Shown here: piece by piece, positions 9,551 through 19,209 of the stretch
Layout of the letters: each line of letters begins with the position of its first letter
Position numbering within the stretch: position 1 is the stretch's first letter
Assembly (NCBI GenBank): GCA_937921825.1
Contig: CAKZVK010000014.1
Span: 37,492 to 101,491, forward strand
Direction: 5' to 3'
From: an uncultured Saprospiraceae bacterium
Lineage (GTDB): Bacteria > Bacteroidota > Bacteroidia > Chitinophagales > Saprospiraceae
DNA: 64,000 nucleotides
Notes under the pieces: model-generated
Databases searched by the model: none
What the model was told of the DNA's origin: nothing
The model's input: the letters and a program-made list of their open reading frames with translations, nothing else
Translations under genes and position numbers: made by a program

Positions 9551-12500
9551 ATGAATATCTGCACCAAGAGCATTTTAATGTTCTTTTTTTCTTTCTGTAT
9601 ACTCCCCCTTTTTGGTCAAGATAGTCCATGCGAGTCTACAATCCCCCTCTTAGAAATCGAAATAGAAATAGTGGGCCCCAATCTACCAGGAGATCCCAAT
9701 ATCTACCCAGGAGATGACTTCTGCATCAATCTCAGAGCTAACAATTTTACAAACTTATCATTAGTTCAGTTTGTGCTCAATTTTGACCCGACAGTTATTG
9801 AGCTTGATGATCCTAATCTCGTCACACTAGGCGCTCTTTCAGGAGATCTCATATTCAATGAAGGAAGAAAAGATCAAGGTATTCTTAACATTCTTTGGTT
9901 TGACAATTTCCTTACAACGGATGGCTCTTCCCTTAATGATGGAGATATATTTCTAACTATTTGTTTCGAAGCACAAGCTGCAGGTGATTGTTCACAACTC
10001 TTTGAGATAGATGGTGCTGTCTATAATCCTCCTTTCGCCACGCTAGTCAAAAACGAAGTAGAAGGCTGTGTAATGGATTCCATAATATTTAATACTAGCG
10101 AAGTAGAGGTCTGTATAGAATGCGAAACACCTACTGTCAAAGATTTGCAGATTTGTAATTCTTCAGGAACAATTTCATTCGGAGTATGTGGTGCAGCCTT
10201 TCCTGTTGAAGTAGATATTATAGGCACTCCATTTACGAATGAAGAATTGTTATCAGAAGATGATAGATTAAATTTCAGCAATATCCCTTCTGGCACCTAT
10301 GCCATAGAGTTGGTAGATGCCATGGGCAATACCAATGGATTTGGAGACTTCTTTGACATTGATAGAAATCTGAGTAGCATCACGATAGATACTATGGTCA
10401 TAGACCCACGCTGCTTCAATACTAATGATGGTGAAATACAATACACATTATCTGGAGGTGCTGAAACCTCTGATTATACTGTAGAAGTTTCTGATGGCGT
10501 CTACTACTTTGAAAATCCTGGTGTTATTTCCAACCTAAGTAATGGTACATACAGTCTCACTGTTACAGATGAGGCAGGCTGTAGCGAAGTAATGGAAGAC
10601 ATTACCCTATTCACAGAGCCGCTCTCTATAGATTTTGATTCAGATGTTTTTCTATGCATGTTCGATGATATGGGGACTCTTTCTATCTGTGGCGCAGGAG
10701 GTACACCATTCCCCGGATTAGAATACGAGATAAATAATAGACTAGGAACTTGTGTCACCATTGATGACCCGATGGGGAGTATTTCATTTAATGAGCAGGA
10801 CACTTGCTACATGGTAGAAGTGAGAGATCAGGTCGGATGTATACTAGAAGAATGTGTGCCTATTCCTATAGAAAATAGATTCCCATTAGAGTTTGACACT
10901 ATACCACCAGGTTGTGATGATCCAGGATATTCAGCATCGCTCAGGCTTAGTACTTTTCCAGTCCAGGGAATTTTAGTGAATTCGTTAAGGAGAGTAGGTG
11001 TAGCAGGCAGCATTCCTACAGCAGGTGGTGGTGATTGTGCCTTCGTAGGCTTTGGTGCAGGTTGTGGTGCGCCCACTTCTACAGGTAATTTCCTCTCAGC
11101 TGGAGATTATGAATGGACAATGCAGATTTTAGATCCCAATGATCTAAGTAGGATATTATGTAGTGAGACTTTCCCATTCTCGATACCAGACTTCTCTACG
11201 GACCCGATAGAGCTCATGCCTATAGGTGTACAACCAGATTGTGGACAAGACAATGGCGCCATTACCCTTACAGCTACAGGAGGCAATGGTGACTACTCCT
11301 ACAGATGGGAATTTGATACCCTAAGAGACAATCGAATACTTAGTAACTTACCCGCAGGTATATACAATGTAACCGTCACAGATACACAGGGCTGTACTCA
11401 AGATACTTTTGTTGATCTAGAGCAAGGTGATTTCCTAACAGTAGAAGCTATGCTCAATCAAAACCTCGATTGTACCGACCCTACCCTAGCTGCTGTATTA
11501 GAGGCGGTCTTTAATGGCTTTGATGAAAGTGAATTAACCTTTAATTGGTATACAGAAAATGAAGCGAACTTAGGAGACCAAGCGATCTTCACTACAGATA
11601 CTGCTGCAACCTATATAGTGGAAGTTAGTAATATTGCGATGACCTGCATTGTTACAGATACTATAGTACTAGGAGACCCAGGAAGACTAACTTTTGAGTT
11701 TAACCAGACTGATCCTGCAGAATGTGGCGTTGCTATTCCTATCCCCGGAAGTATAGAAATTACAGATATACAAGGTGGCTCAGGTATGTATAATTGCTTT
11801 TGGGAACTAAATGGCATCCCTTTACCACCCTCTACAAATTTTGATTGCTCTAGAGATAATCTTGCGGGAGGTGATTACTTTATCACCATAGTAGATGCTA
11901 ATGGTATGGGTTGTCCTGCTACACTAGAAGTCTCCCTAAGACAAAACGATGATGTGGCCTTCACGGGGACTTTGACATCACCTACTTGCCCTGGCTTGAA
12001 TGATGGTATTATTGCTATAGAAGGAAACCCAGGTGCTCCTGATCTTATTTGTACATGGGATGATCCTAGTATTACTTCTTGTGTCGCAACTAATCTATTA
12101 GCTGGTGACTACAATATCACAATAGAGGATGTAAATGGTTGCTCTAAGGATACCCTCTTTTCCTTAGCTGAACCAGAAATATTCACAGCTAGTATAACAG
12201 ATACCATAGACATCTCATGTTTCGGAGGAGGCGATGGAACAGCCACAGCGATGATAGAAATGAATCCTAGTGGTCACAGTACTTTTGGATATGTGTGGTC
12301 TAATGGGGATGCTCTCTCAGGAGGTCTCATGGAGACAAACAGTGACCTTCCATTAGGACCAAACTTTGTAATCATCAGTGATGAAAACAATTGTCAACTA
12401 AGACTAGAATTTGAAATCGGAGAACCTGAAGAAATGAACTTTATAGCAGGATCAAACATAGGTTCTGTGCTCTGCAATGGAGAATGCAATGGCTCAGTGA

Positions 12501-13726
12501 CACTGCAAGCTATGGGTGGCACGGTGTCCACGGGATCGGGTTCTTATTCTTATACCTGGGCTTTTGATAATTCTTCGGCAGAGACCAGAGATGATCTTTG
12601 TGCTGGAGAATACCTAGTAACCATATCTGACGCATTGGGTTGCGAAAAAATAGACACTGTATTCATCATGGATACAGACTCACTGATAGTAGAAGTCGCA
12701 CAAAAAATAAACATTGGTTGCCAAGACCCCGGAGCAGGAGGAAGCATACAACTTGTTACCACTGGTGGATGCGACGGATACAGCTACACATGGACAGATA
12801 GTGTATCTGATACTGACCTAGGCCAAGGTCTGGCAGAAGGCACTTACTCTATAACAGTAACTGATGCCTGTGATTGTACTGCGGTAGTTATGGACACCAT
12901 ATCTGCTTCAGAACCAATCTTCGCAGAGATAGAGCTTTCAGGTCCCCCTGCTTGCCAAGGAGAAACTGTCTGCCTTGGGATCAATCAAAACACAATTACA
13001 GGTGGAACTGGGATTAATTACACTTACACTATAGGCAGTGGAGCACTGGGTGGTAGAATTCCAATAGATTCTTGTGTACAAGTTCTTCCTGGACCGACCA
13101 CGGTCTCGGTTTTTGACTCAGAGGGTTGCCCATTTGACTTAGGCCTTATACAGGTGCCAGGACCTCCAGAATTTAGTGTAGACCTAGGACCAGATATAGA
13201 TGCAGAAATAGGTGCAGCACCAATAGAAATCACTCCTACGATTATCAGCTCTACAGAAATAGAGGATATCCTATGGACCCCAGCTGATGGATGGGACTGT
13301 CTGACTATGGACCCATGTACTTCTATCAGTTATACCGCAACTAACAATGTTACAATTACTGTCATAGTTACAGATGAAAATGGTTGCACGACCACAGATG
13401 AACTCCTTATTAATCTAGATACACCTAGAAGAGTCTATAGACCGACTGCCTTTCTACCAGATTCAGACATTGATGATAAATTCATGTTGTTGACTGGACG
13501 TGGAGTAGAAAGAATAGAGAACTTCCTTATCTATGACAGATGGGGTAATCTAGTGTTTGAATTACCTGATGCGGTCAAAGATTTTCCACATAGTAAAGAT
13601 GATGGCTGGGACGGTAGAAAAGACAACAGAGATTGTAGTCCAGGTGTCTATGTATGGATCGCAAAGGTACTATTCAGCGATGGACAGACTATCGACTATA
13701 GAGGAGAAATAACTCTGATTAGGTAA
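9551..13726 (+). CDS. Large secreted adhesin: cohesin-like domain, SprB-like repeats, gliding-type (type B) T9SS C-terminal domain
   Basis: The 1391-residue product starts with a signal peptide (1-22, ending LPLFGQ). Residues about 30-175 look like a cohesin fold: DDFCINLRANNFTNLSLVQF, then VLNFDPTVIEL, then a late beta strand LTICFEAQAAG. The long middle holds degenerate Ig-like/SprB-type units recognisable by phrases such as GGNGDYSYRW, NLPAGIYNVTVTDTQGC and LAGDYNITIEDVNGCS. The last 100 residues form the gliding-motility-associated C-terminal domain: PTAFLPDSDIDDKF, then IYDRWGNLVFEL, then CSPGVYVWIAKV, ending in ITLIR. It is probably a T9SS-exported surface adhesin. No dockerin partner is seen in the window. 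Confidence 0.87.
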   Translation: MNICTKSILMFFFSFCILPLFGQDSPCESTIPLLEIEIEIVGPNLPGDPNIYPGDDFCINLRANNFTNLSLVQFVLNFDPTVIELDDPNLVTLGALSGDLIFNEGRKDQGILNILWFDNFLTTDGSSLNDGDIFLTICFEAQAAGDCSQLFEIDGAVYNPPFATLVKNEVEGCVMDSIIFNTSEVEVCIECETPTVKDLQICNSSGTISFGVCGAAFPVEVDIIGTPFTNEELLSEDDRLNFSNIPSGTYAIELVDAMGNTNGFGDFFDIDRNLSSITIDTMVIDPRCFNTNDGEIQYTLSGGAETSDYTVEVSDGVYYFENPGVISNLSNGTYSLTVTDEAGCSEVMEDITLFTEPLSIDFDSDVFLCMFDDMGTLSICGAGGTPFPGLEYEINNRLGTCVTIDDPMGSISFNEQDTCYMVEVRDQVGCILEECVPIPIENRFPLEFDTIPPGCDDPGYSASLRLSTFPVQGILVNSLRRVGVAGSIPTAGGGDCAFVGFGAGCGAPTSTGNFLSAGDYEWTMQILDPNDLSRILCSETFPFSIPDFSTDPIELMPIGVQPDCGQDNGAITLTATGGNGDYSYRWEFDTLRDNRILSNLPAGIYNVTVTDTQGCTQDTFVDLEQGDFLTVEAMLNQNLDCTDPTLAAVLEAVFNGFDESELTFNWYTENEANLGDQAIFTTDTAATYIVEVSNIAMTCIVTDTIVLGDPGRLTFEFNQTDPAECGVAIPIPGSIEITDIQGGSGMYNCFWELNGIPLPPSTNFDCSRDNLAGGDYFITIVDANGMGCPATLEVSLRQNDDVAFTGTLTSPTCPGLNDGIIAIEGNPGAPDLICTWDDPSITSCVATNLLAGDYNITIEDVNGCSKDTLFSLAEPEIFTASITDTIDISCFGGGDGTATAMIEMNPSGHSTFGYVWSNGDALSGGLMETNSDLPLGPNFVIISDENNCQLRLEFEIGEPEEMNFIAGSNIGSVLCNGECNGSVTLQAMGGTVSTGSGSYSYTWAFDNSSAETRDDLCAGEYLVTISDALGCEKIDTVFIMDTDSLIVEVAQKINIGCQDPGAGGSIQLVTTGGCDGYSYTWTDSVSDTDLGQGLAEGTYSITVTDACDCTAVVMDTISASEPIFAEIELSGPPACQGETVCLGINQNTITGGTGINYTYTIGSGALGGRIPIDSCVQVLPGPTTVSVFDSEGCPFDLGLIQVPGPPEFSVDLGPDIDAEIGAAPIEITPTIISSTEIEDILWTPADGWDCLTMDPCTSISYTATNNVTITVIVTDENGCTTTDELLINLDTPRRVYRPTAFLPDSDIDDKFMLLTGRGVERIENFLIYDRWGNLVFELPDAVKDFPHSKDDGWDGRKDNRDCSPGVYVWIAKVLFSDGQTIDYRGEITLIR

Positions 13727-13758
13727 TTTATTTAGTCCTAGCTCTAGACAACTAAGCC

Positions 13759-14442
13759 TTACTTATTTTGAAGACTATCTACTGGGGCTTCTTCTGGAGC
13801 TAGAGTATCTTTTATCTCCTCATCTTTCTCAGGCACGTTAACAATGCCACTTAGCATCAAAGTGATCGGTTCCTTAGAAGCATTGGTATAGACTGTAACT
13901 AGAGGCTTCTGTGCGCCTTCTTTTCCTACACTGACATACTTAATCCCGATAGTACCCTCCTCTCCTGGATCAATAGGGACGAATGGATAACTTGGTTGAG
14001 TGCAGCCACAGGTGACTTTCACTGTATTGATGACCAAAGGCCCCTTGCCTACATTAGCAAACTTAAAATCTACATCTACCGTATCGCCCTGATTAATTTC
14101 ACCAAAGTCATAACGATCTAATTCAAACTTTATAGCCGGCCTTGGTCTAGGTCTCTTTTTCTTTGGCTTTGGTTTGGAGGGAGAGATTGCTGGTTTCTTA
14201 ATGACCTCTTTCTTAGTGACTACTTCGGCTACTTCCTCTTGATTTTCAATTGTAGTCAAAGTGTCTTTCTCTTCTAGCTCTGGTGTACTAACCACTTCCT
14301 TTTTGACCTTATCTATCGTAGGTGTTTTAGCATGAATGGAAGAAATCGCTGGGGCATCATTCTTACAACCAACTGATAAACAGGTGATTATCAATAAAAA
14401 CGAGAAAGGCTCGAGAAAATGACTTAAGGGATTGGTGTGCAA
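13759..14442 (-). CDS. DUF1573 lipoprotein with Lys/Pro-rich linker
   Basis: The 227-residue protein has an N-terminal hydrophobic segment ending in Cys26 (CLSVGCKND), a plausible lipoprotein signal. Residues 30-105 are a low-complexity charged linker ending in a strongly basic KPKPKKKRPRPRPAIKFE. Residues about 105-210 are a DUF1573 domain (RYDFGEINQGDTVDVDFKFA, then VTCGCTQPSYPFVPIDPGEE), an Ig-like fold common in Bacteroidota envelope proteins whose function is unknown. It lies 7 bp downstream of the LamG-like T9SS cargo gene, so the two are probably co-transcribed. The basic stretch could bind anionic polymers, but that is a guess. Confidence 0.85.
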   Translation of the reverse strand: MHTNPLSHFLEPFSFLLIITCLSVGCKNDAPAISSIHAKTPTIDKVKKEVVSTPELEEKDTLTTIENQEEVAEVVTKKEVIKKPAISPSKPKPKKKRPRPRPAIKFELDRYDFGEINQGDTVDVDFKFANVGKGPLVINTVKVTCGCTQPSYPFVPIDPGEEGTIGIKYVSVGKEGAQKPLVTVYTNASKEPITLMLSGIVNVPEKDEEIKDTLAPEEAPVDSLQNK

Positions 14443-14449
14443 CTATGAC

Positions 14450-15667
14450 TTATTTAATCAGATTAAAGCTACCGGTTTTTTTGTAATTATTATCAAGACA
14501 CTGATATTCTATCTTGTAGACATAAGTCCCTGGCGACATACTCTGTCCTTTATAAGTCCCATCCCACATATCTGCCTTATTAGAGGCCTCGTACAGTTTT
14601 AGTCCCCATCTATCATAGATTTCATAGCGAGCAAGGTCAGATATTATAAATCCGTTACTAATACCAAACTCATCATTGAGATTATCACCATTAGGTGTAA
14701 AGGCTTTAGGTAGAAGTAAGGTATTACAATCTATATCATCAGATTGCACCACACTAATTCTCACAGAGTCAGTACTTACACAAGTACCATTATCAAAGGT
14801 CACTTCATAGGTAGTCGTCATTGAAGGAGTAGCAACTGGAGACAGAGAAGAGGCATCATCTAGACCTACAGCTGGGCTCCAAGTAATATTATTAGCGCAG
14901 GTAGATCCTGTAAAAATCTGATAGGCATCACCCTCAAACAAAGTAGTATCCTGAGATAATACTCTATCTGCATTGAAATCAATGGCGTTGATCTCATTTT
15001 CATCTATGGCGGTATCATAAATTCTTATTTCATCTATCCTCCCATCATAGTACTCATCAAAACGGCCTACGCATTCAGAAAATCCGACATACACTGGATG
15101 GTTCTTACCGAAACTTATATCTGTCAAGAACTCTATACTTTCTACAAAAGCACCATCAACATATAGCGAGTAGGTGGTTCCATTTCTTGTAAGCACTATT
15201 TGATGCCAGCAGATATCAGTAGTTATGGTATGGAAAAAATTGACAGCATCTCCAGCATTAGCTGCTAGTTCTATTCTCAATTCATTGTTAGCCGTAAATC
15301 TGATATTCAAAGAAGAATCTCTTTCACAATTATTCTGAATCGAAAACAGAGTATAAGATTCAACCTCGTATTGCGGCCAGAAGTAAAAACTCAATGAGAA
15401 GTTATCCTCCATCAGAGACTTCACTTTAGGGTCTAGACATATCGTATCTGCTGAACCCTCCATGCTCAGCGCATTAGAGTTCTCCCCTACTCCACAGTCA
15501 TAGAAATCATTATTCTTAGCGGATCCATCTGAAAAATTGCCTGTACTCTCAGAGATGTCTAAGGCATCAAAATTATACACAGCTCTAGGCATGGTCTGGC
15601 CCTGAGCCTCAAAAAAGCTTATAAATAGGAAACTTACCATTGTTATAATCCTAACAGCTTTGTACAT
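14450..15667 (-). CDS. Secreted LamG-like protein with gliding-type (type B) T9SS C-terminal domain
   Basis: Residues 1-23 are a signal peptide. Residues about 60-225 follow the LamG/concanavalin-like pattern (FSLSFYFWPQYEV, HQIVLTRNGTTYSLYVDG, GRIDEIRIYDTAI), a jelly roll that often binds glycans. Residues 250-310 form a short domain typical of Bacteroidota surface proteins (ITWSPAVGLDD, TTTYEVTF). Residues about 318-405 form the gliding-associated C-terminal domain: PKAFTPNGDNLNDEFG, then YEIYDRWGLKLYEA, then MSPGTYVYKIEY. The 405-residue protein is probably a surface or released carbohydrate-binding protein exported by T9SS. Substrate is unknown. Confidence 0.88.
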   Translation of the reverse strand: MYKAVRIITMVSFLFISFFEAQGQTMPRAVYNFDALDISESTGNFSDGSAKNNDFYDCGVGENSNALSMEGSADTICLDPKVKSLMEDNFSLSFYFWPQYEVESYTLFSIQNNCERDSSLNIRFTANNELRIELAANAGDAVNFFHTITTDICWHQIVLTRNGTTYSLYVDGAFVESIEFLTDISFGKNHPVYVGFSECVGRFDEYYDGRIDEIRIYDTAIDENEINAIDFNADRVLSQDTTLFEGDAYQIFTGSTCANNITWSPAVGLDDASSLSPVATPSMTTTYEVTFDNGTCVSTDSVRISVVQSDDIDCNTLLLPKAFTPNGDNLNDEFGISNGFIISDLARYEIYDRWGLKLYEASNKADMWDGTYKGQSMSPGTYVYKIEYQCLDNNYKKTGSFNLIK

Positions 15668-15704
15668 ATGGTTTATGACTTGATTCTGAACTGTGAATGA
15701 TGGT

Positions 15705-15712
15705 CAAAATTA
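15705..15712 (-). promoter_or_regulatory. Candidate -7 promoter box for the LamG/DUF1573 pair
   Basis: On the minus strand the bases read TAATTTTG, an exact TAnnTTTG match, 38 bp upstream of the start at 15667. No convincing -33 element was seen. Confidence 0.35.
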
Positions 15713-15747
15713 ACCCAACTTTCAATATCGAAGTAAATATAACACGA

Positions 15748-16665
15748 CTACAGAGAGGAGAATTGTTCAGCAAGGTAAAATCCATAGAAAGTCAATAATA
15801 GAAGACCTTCCCACTTGCCAATCTTTTTAGACAAGGTGACAGCTCCAAAGAGCAAGGTCATAGCCACCATGAATGGTAAACTAAATGAGATCACATTCTC
15901 AGGTATCGCTAGCTCTCCTAAAAAGGAAGGAATCGCCATCACTGCATAGGAATTAAAGATATTGGATCCCAGTACATTACCAACCGCAATAGCATGCTTA
16001 CCTCTCTTTGCTGCTGCCATACTGACTACTACCTCAGGGAGTGAGGTTCCTAGTGCAACAAAGGTAAGAGAAATGACTTCTGGACTAATTCCGACTAACT
16101 TAGAGACTTCTTCTATACCGAATATGCAATATTTAGCAGCTATAAAGACTCCGAAGCCTCCGAGGACCAACTTAGCGACATCCATTAGTTCCACACTGGT
16201 CTTTTCTAGATCATTATCCGCATTACCCGTCACAGAATTAATCAAAAACCCAAACAAAGCAACGAGATACAGAATAGATTCTATAAAAGATAAATGTCCG
16301 TCTGTCAAGGTAAACATCAACAAGAAAGCTGATCCGATCAGAAGGGGCATATCTACATCCCATACATCAAAGTCTAATACGATCTTCTTCCCTACCATGG
16401 CCGTGAGCCCTAGTACCAACAAAATATTGGTGATATTGGACCCAACCACATTACCTATGACAATTTCTGAAGTGCCGCTATATACTGAAGCAATGGAAGC
16501 AGCAAGCTCTGGAAGAGAGGTCCCAAAAGCTACTATAGTCACTCCTATTATAAAAGGAGAAATCCCAAAGGAAAGTCCAATCTTCTCTGCAGATTCTATA
16601 AACTTGTCAGAAGAATAAAGTAAGACTACTAGACTGACTACAGCTATTAAGGTATAGGTTAGCAA
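15748..16665 (-). CDS. K+-independent-type Ca2+/Na+ antiporter family protein (YrbG-like)
   Basis: This 305-residue inner-membrane protein has about ten hydrophobic helices and the internal duplication that defines the CaCA superfamily. The first alpha repeat reads AFGTSLPELAASIASV followed by GNVVGSNITNILLVLG. The second reads ALGTSLPEVVVSMAAA followed by GNVLGSNIFNSYAVM. The acidic residues in the two GTSLPE motifs form the cation site. The family exchanges Na+ or H+ for Ca2+; cation specificity cannot be read from sequence. It is a single-gene unit, divergent from tatC. Confidence 0.93.
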   Translation of the reverse strand: MLTYTLIAVVSLVVLLYSSDKFIESAEKIGLSFGISPFIIGVTIVAFGTSLPELAASIASVYSGTSEIVIGNVVGSNITNILLVLGLTAMVGKKIVLDFDVWDVDMPLLIGSAFLLMFTLTDGHLSFIESILYLVALFGFLINSVTGNADNDLEKTSVELMDVAKLVLGGFGVFIAAKYCIFGIEEVSKLVGISPEVISLTFVALGTSLPEVVVSMAAAKRGKHAIAVGNVLGSNIFNSYAVMAIPSFLGELAIPENVISFSLPFMVAMTLLFGAVTLSKKIGKWEGLLLLTFYGFYLAEQFSSL

Positions 16666-16693
16666 CGTATGGTAAATTCGTAAATGTGAAAAT

Positions 16694-16701
16694 CAAAAGT
16701 A
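16694..16701 (-). promoter_or_regulatory. Candidate -7 promoter box for the antiporter gene
   Basis: The minus strand reads TACTTTTG, an exact TAnnTTTG match, 29 bp upstream of the start at 16665. It lies in the 86-bp divergent spacer shared with tatC. Confidence 0.35.
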
Positions 16702-16751
16702 AAGGAAAATATTTCTATACTTTGGTTATATCCGTATAATTTTACGTCCTG

Positions 16752-17564
16752 ATGTCAGAGCCACAAAAAAACAATGAAGAAAAAGAAATGAGCTTCTTGG
16801 ATCATCTCGAGGAATTGAGATGGCACATCGTACGTTCACTGGTTTCAGTGTTGTTTTTTGGGACTGTGGTCTTTGTCTTTAAGAGCTTTGTCTTTGATAA
16901 TATAATCTTAGCACCAAAAAACAATGACTTCATCACTTACCAGTTTTTCTGCAGTATATCTGATTTCACTTGCTTCTATCCGCCTGAATTCACGATAATG
17001 CCCAGAGAACTTGGTGAGCAGTTCTTTACTCACCTCAAGGTTTCGATCTGGCTAGGAATCATAATTTCCTTTCCTTATATCTTCTCGGAGTTCTGGCGTT
17101 TTATTAAGCCTGGCCTCTATCCTAATGAGCAGAAGGCAGCTCGAGGAATCGTCTTTATTTGTTCTTTTTTATTTCTTTCAGGAGTCCTTTTTGGGTACTA
17201 TGTGATATCACCCTTTGCGGTTTCATTTCTTGCAGGATATAGTATATCCAGTGAAGTCATAAGCAGTCCATCCTTAGCTTCATATGTGAACTACATGACT
17301 ATGTTTACCGTACCTACTGGAATCATTTTTGAGCTTCCAGTGCTCATCTATTTTCTCTCCAGAATAGGTCTCGTCACACCTGAATTTATGCGCCAATATA
17401 GGAGGCATGCGATTGTAGTAATTTTGCTTTTTGCGGCGATTATCACACCTCCAGATATTGTCACACAATTCCTCATAGGTATACCTGTTTTCTTCCTCTA
17501 TGAAGCTAGTATACATATCTCAAAAAGAGCCGTAGAAAAGTACCAAAAAGATCTAACGCCGTAA
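16752..17564 (+). CDS. tatC: Sec-independent protein translocase TatC
   Basis: TatC is the receptor subunit of the twin-arginine translocase, which exports folded proteins through the inner membrane. The 270-residue protein has the diagnostic N-terminal MSFLDHLEELRWHIVRSL, the conserved FWRFIKPGLYPNEQ loop after the second helix and about six hydrophobic helices. Its length is normal. tatA/tatB are not adjacent here. The stop overlaps a 15-bp perfect palindrome that also covers the stop of the convergent porX gene 2 bp away. Confidence 0.97.
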   Translation: MSEPQKNNEEKEMSFLDHLEELRWHIVRSLVSVLFFGTVVFVFKSFVFDNIILAPKNNDFITYQFFCSISDFTCFYPPEFTIMPRELGEQFFTHLKVSIWLGIIISFPYIFSEFWRFIKPGLYPNEQKAARGIVFICSFLFLSGVLFGYYVISPFAVSFLAGYSISSEVISSPSLASYVNYMTMFTVPTGIIFELPVLIYFLSRIGLVTPEFMRQYRRHAIVVILLFAAIITPPDIVTQFLIGIPVFFLYEASIHISKRAVEKYQKDLTP

Positions 17565-17576
17565 GTCTAAGACTTA
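17562..17576. other. 15-bp perfect palindrome spanning the tatC and porX stop codons
   Basis: TAAGTCT, a central A, then AGACTTA. It contains both stop codons of the tail-to-tail genes tatC and porX. No T tract follows on either strand. It may act as a weak bidirectional hairpin protecting both 3-prime ends. Confidence 0.4.
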
Positions 17577-19123
17577 GGTGTCAGACTTATAAAGGGACAG
17601 ATCATTTCTTCCATGGAAAGGCCTCCATGCTGGAAGGTATCTGTATACATTCTGTTGTAATGGTTGTAGTTATTTGGATACAAGAAAAAGTGATCTTCTC
17701 TCGCAAAAATAAACTTGGAACTAATGTTAGGTCTAGGTAATCCGTAAGAATGTGGATCTTTCACATCGAGTACCTGTTTTTCATTGTAATTAAGGTTCTT
17801 TCCTACCTTATATCTAAGGTTAGTTGTCGTCTCTCTATCTGCTAAAACCTTAGACGGTTGACTCACTCTTATAGTCCCATGATCAGTCGTAATAAATAGC
17901 TTAATATCCTTATCTGCTAAGGCTTGTAGGCTATTCCATATAGGAGAATTAAGGAACCAAGACTTGGTTAATGATCGGTAAGCTTTCTCATCTGAAGCAA
18001 GCTCTTTAAGCACCTCCATTTCCGTACGGGCATGAGAAAGCATATCTATAAAATTATATACTATAACCGTTAGATCATTCTTAGTAACATTCAGAATATT
18101 ATCCTGTAGACTTTTAGCATCATTTAGATTTCTGATCTTGTGATACTGCCACTTTAGGGGATCTCTGAAATTCCTCTCTATTTGCTTAGAAAGCAACTGT
18201 TCTTCATACTGGTTTTTACCACCTTTTTCATTATCGTTTAACCAATACTGAGGGAAGTTCTTTTGTATTTCGTGAGGTGTCATACCTGCAAATATGGCAT
18301 TACGGCTATACTGCGTAGACGTCGGTAAAATACTGCAGAAAACTTGCTCTTCCTCCACCCTGAACAACTCACTAATTACTGGCTCCAAGGTTCTCCATTG
18401 ATCGAACCTCAAATTGTCAAACAATACTAATACGTTAGACTTCTCTTTATCCAACTTTGGAAATAGATATTCCTTAAACAAATTGTGAGAAGAAACAGGT
18501 CCCTCGCCCTTGGTTTGCCAATCGAGATAGTTCTTAGAAACAAACTTACAGAACTCCTTATTGGCTTCCTTTTTCTGCATATCTAAGATATCCCGCATTC
18601 CCTCATTATCAGAGTTATCTAACTTAATCTCCCAATCAATAATGCGATTATAGAGCTCATTCCATTCCTCCATAGAAAGCCCACTATTGATATCCATACT
18701 AATCTTTCTGAACTCTTGCTGGTAGTCTACTGCCGTCTTTTCACTGACTAACCTTTTGTTGTCTATGATCTTCTTTAAGGAAAGTAGTATTTGGTTAGGA
18801 TTGACAGGTTTTATGAGATAATCATCGATCTGGCTACCTATAGCCTGCTCCATGAGGTCTTCTGCCTCATTCTTAGTAATCATGACTATCGGTACAGTCT
18901 TATTATTTTTCCTAATTTGTTCTAGGGTCTCCAATCCAGTAATACCAGGCATAGACTCATCTAGGAAGACCACCTGTATATCATTATTCTCGGCAAGGAC
19001 ATCAAGGGCATCATGACCATTGGTGACTTGGACGACTTCGTAGCCTTTTTTTTCTAGGAAGAATAGTTGTGGCTTGAGAAGATCTATTTCATCATCTGCC
19101 CAGAGGATTTTTACCTTTGACAT
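17567..19123 (-). CDS. porX: PorX-type response regulator with PglZ phosphatase domain
   Basis: The 518-residue protein joins an N-terminal receiver domain (about 1-125) to a long C-terminal PglZ/alkaline-phosphatase-superfamily domain (about 200-515). The receiver acidic pocket is DDE at 10-12, with phospho-acceptor Asp55 in VVFLDESMPG. The second domain has the metal-site segments LVLFDNLRFDQW and FITTDHGTIRV. This architecture is that of PorX, which with the histidine kinase PorY controls T9SS gene expression in Porphyromonas and acts as a nucleotide phosphodiesterase. No kinase gene is adjacent, as is usual. Presence with gldKLMN in the same window supports the call. Confidence 0.93.
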   Translation of the reverse strand: MSKVKILWADDEIDLLKPQLFFLEKKGYEVVQVTNGHDALDVLAENNDIQVVFLDESMPGITGLETLEQIRKNNKTVPIVMITKNEAEDLMEQAIGSQIDDYLIKPVNPNQILLSLKKIIDNKRLVSEKTAVDYQQEFRKISMDINSGLSMEEWNELYNRIIDWEIKLDNSDNEGMRDILDMQKKEANKEFCKFVSKNYLDWQTKGEGPVSSHNLFKEYLFPKLDKEKSNVLVLFDNLRFDQWRTLEPVISELFRVEEEQVFCSILPTSTQYSRNAIFAGMTPHEIQKNFPQYWLNDNEKGGKNQYEEQLLSKQIERNFRDPLKWQYHKIRNLNDAKSLQDNILNVTKNDLTVIVYNFIDMLSHARTEMEVLKELASDEKAYRSLTKSWFLNSPIWNSLQALADKDIKLFITTDHGTIRVSQPSKVLADRETTTNLRYKVGKNLNYNEKQVLDVKDPHSYGLPRPNISSKFIFAREDHFFLYPNNYNHYNRMYTDTFQHGGLSMEEMICPFISLTPKS

Positions 19124-19209
19124 ATTATATTAGGGATTGAGCTTAATTAAATTTTGATTAGGAGCTAAACGAACGTTATAAAAGATCAATCTAGTACTTT
19201 CGCAGCTAA

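Noticed and set aside
13727..13758. Possible bidirectional terminator between the adhesin and DUF1573 genes
   Set aside because: Only short imperfect TTAGT/ACTAA pairing is visible, with no stable stem.
15962..16618. A 218-residue plus-strand frame opposite the antiporter gene
   Set aside because: The minus strand encodes a complete, well-recognised membrane exchanger; the plus frame is a shadow.
19124..19209. TAGTACTTTCGC before the HD gene as a promoter box
   Set aside because: It resembles the Bacteroidota -7 box but does not match TAnnTTTG exactly, and no -33 element was found.
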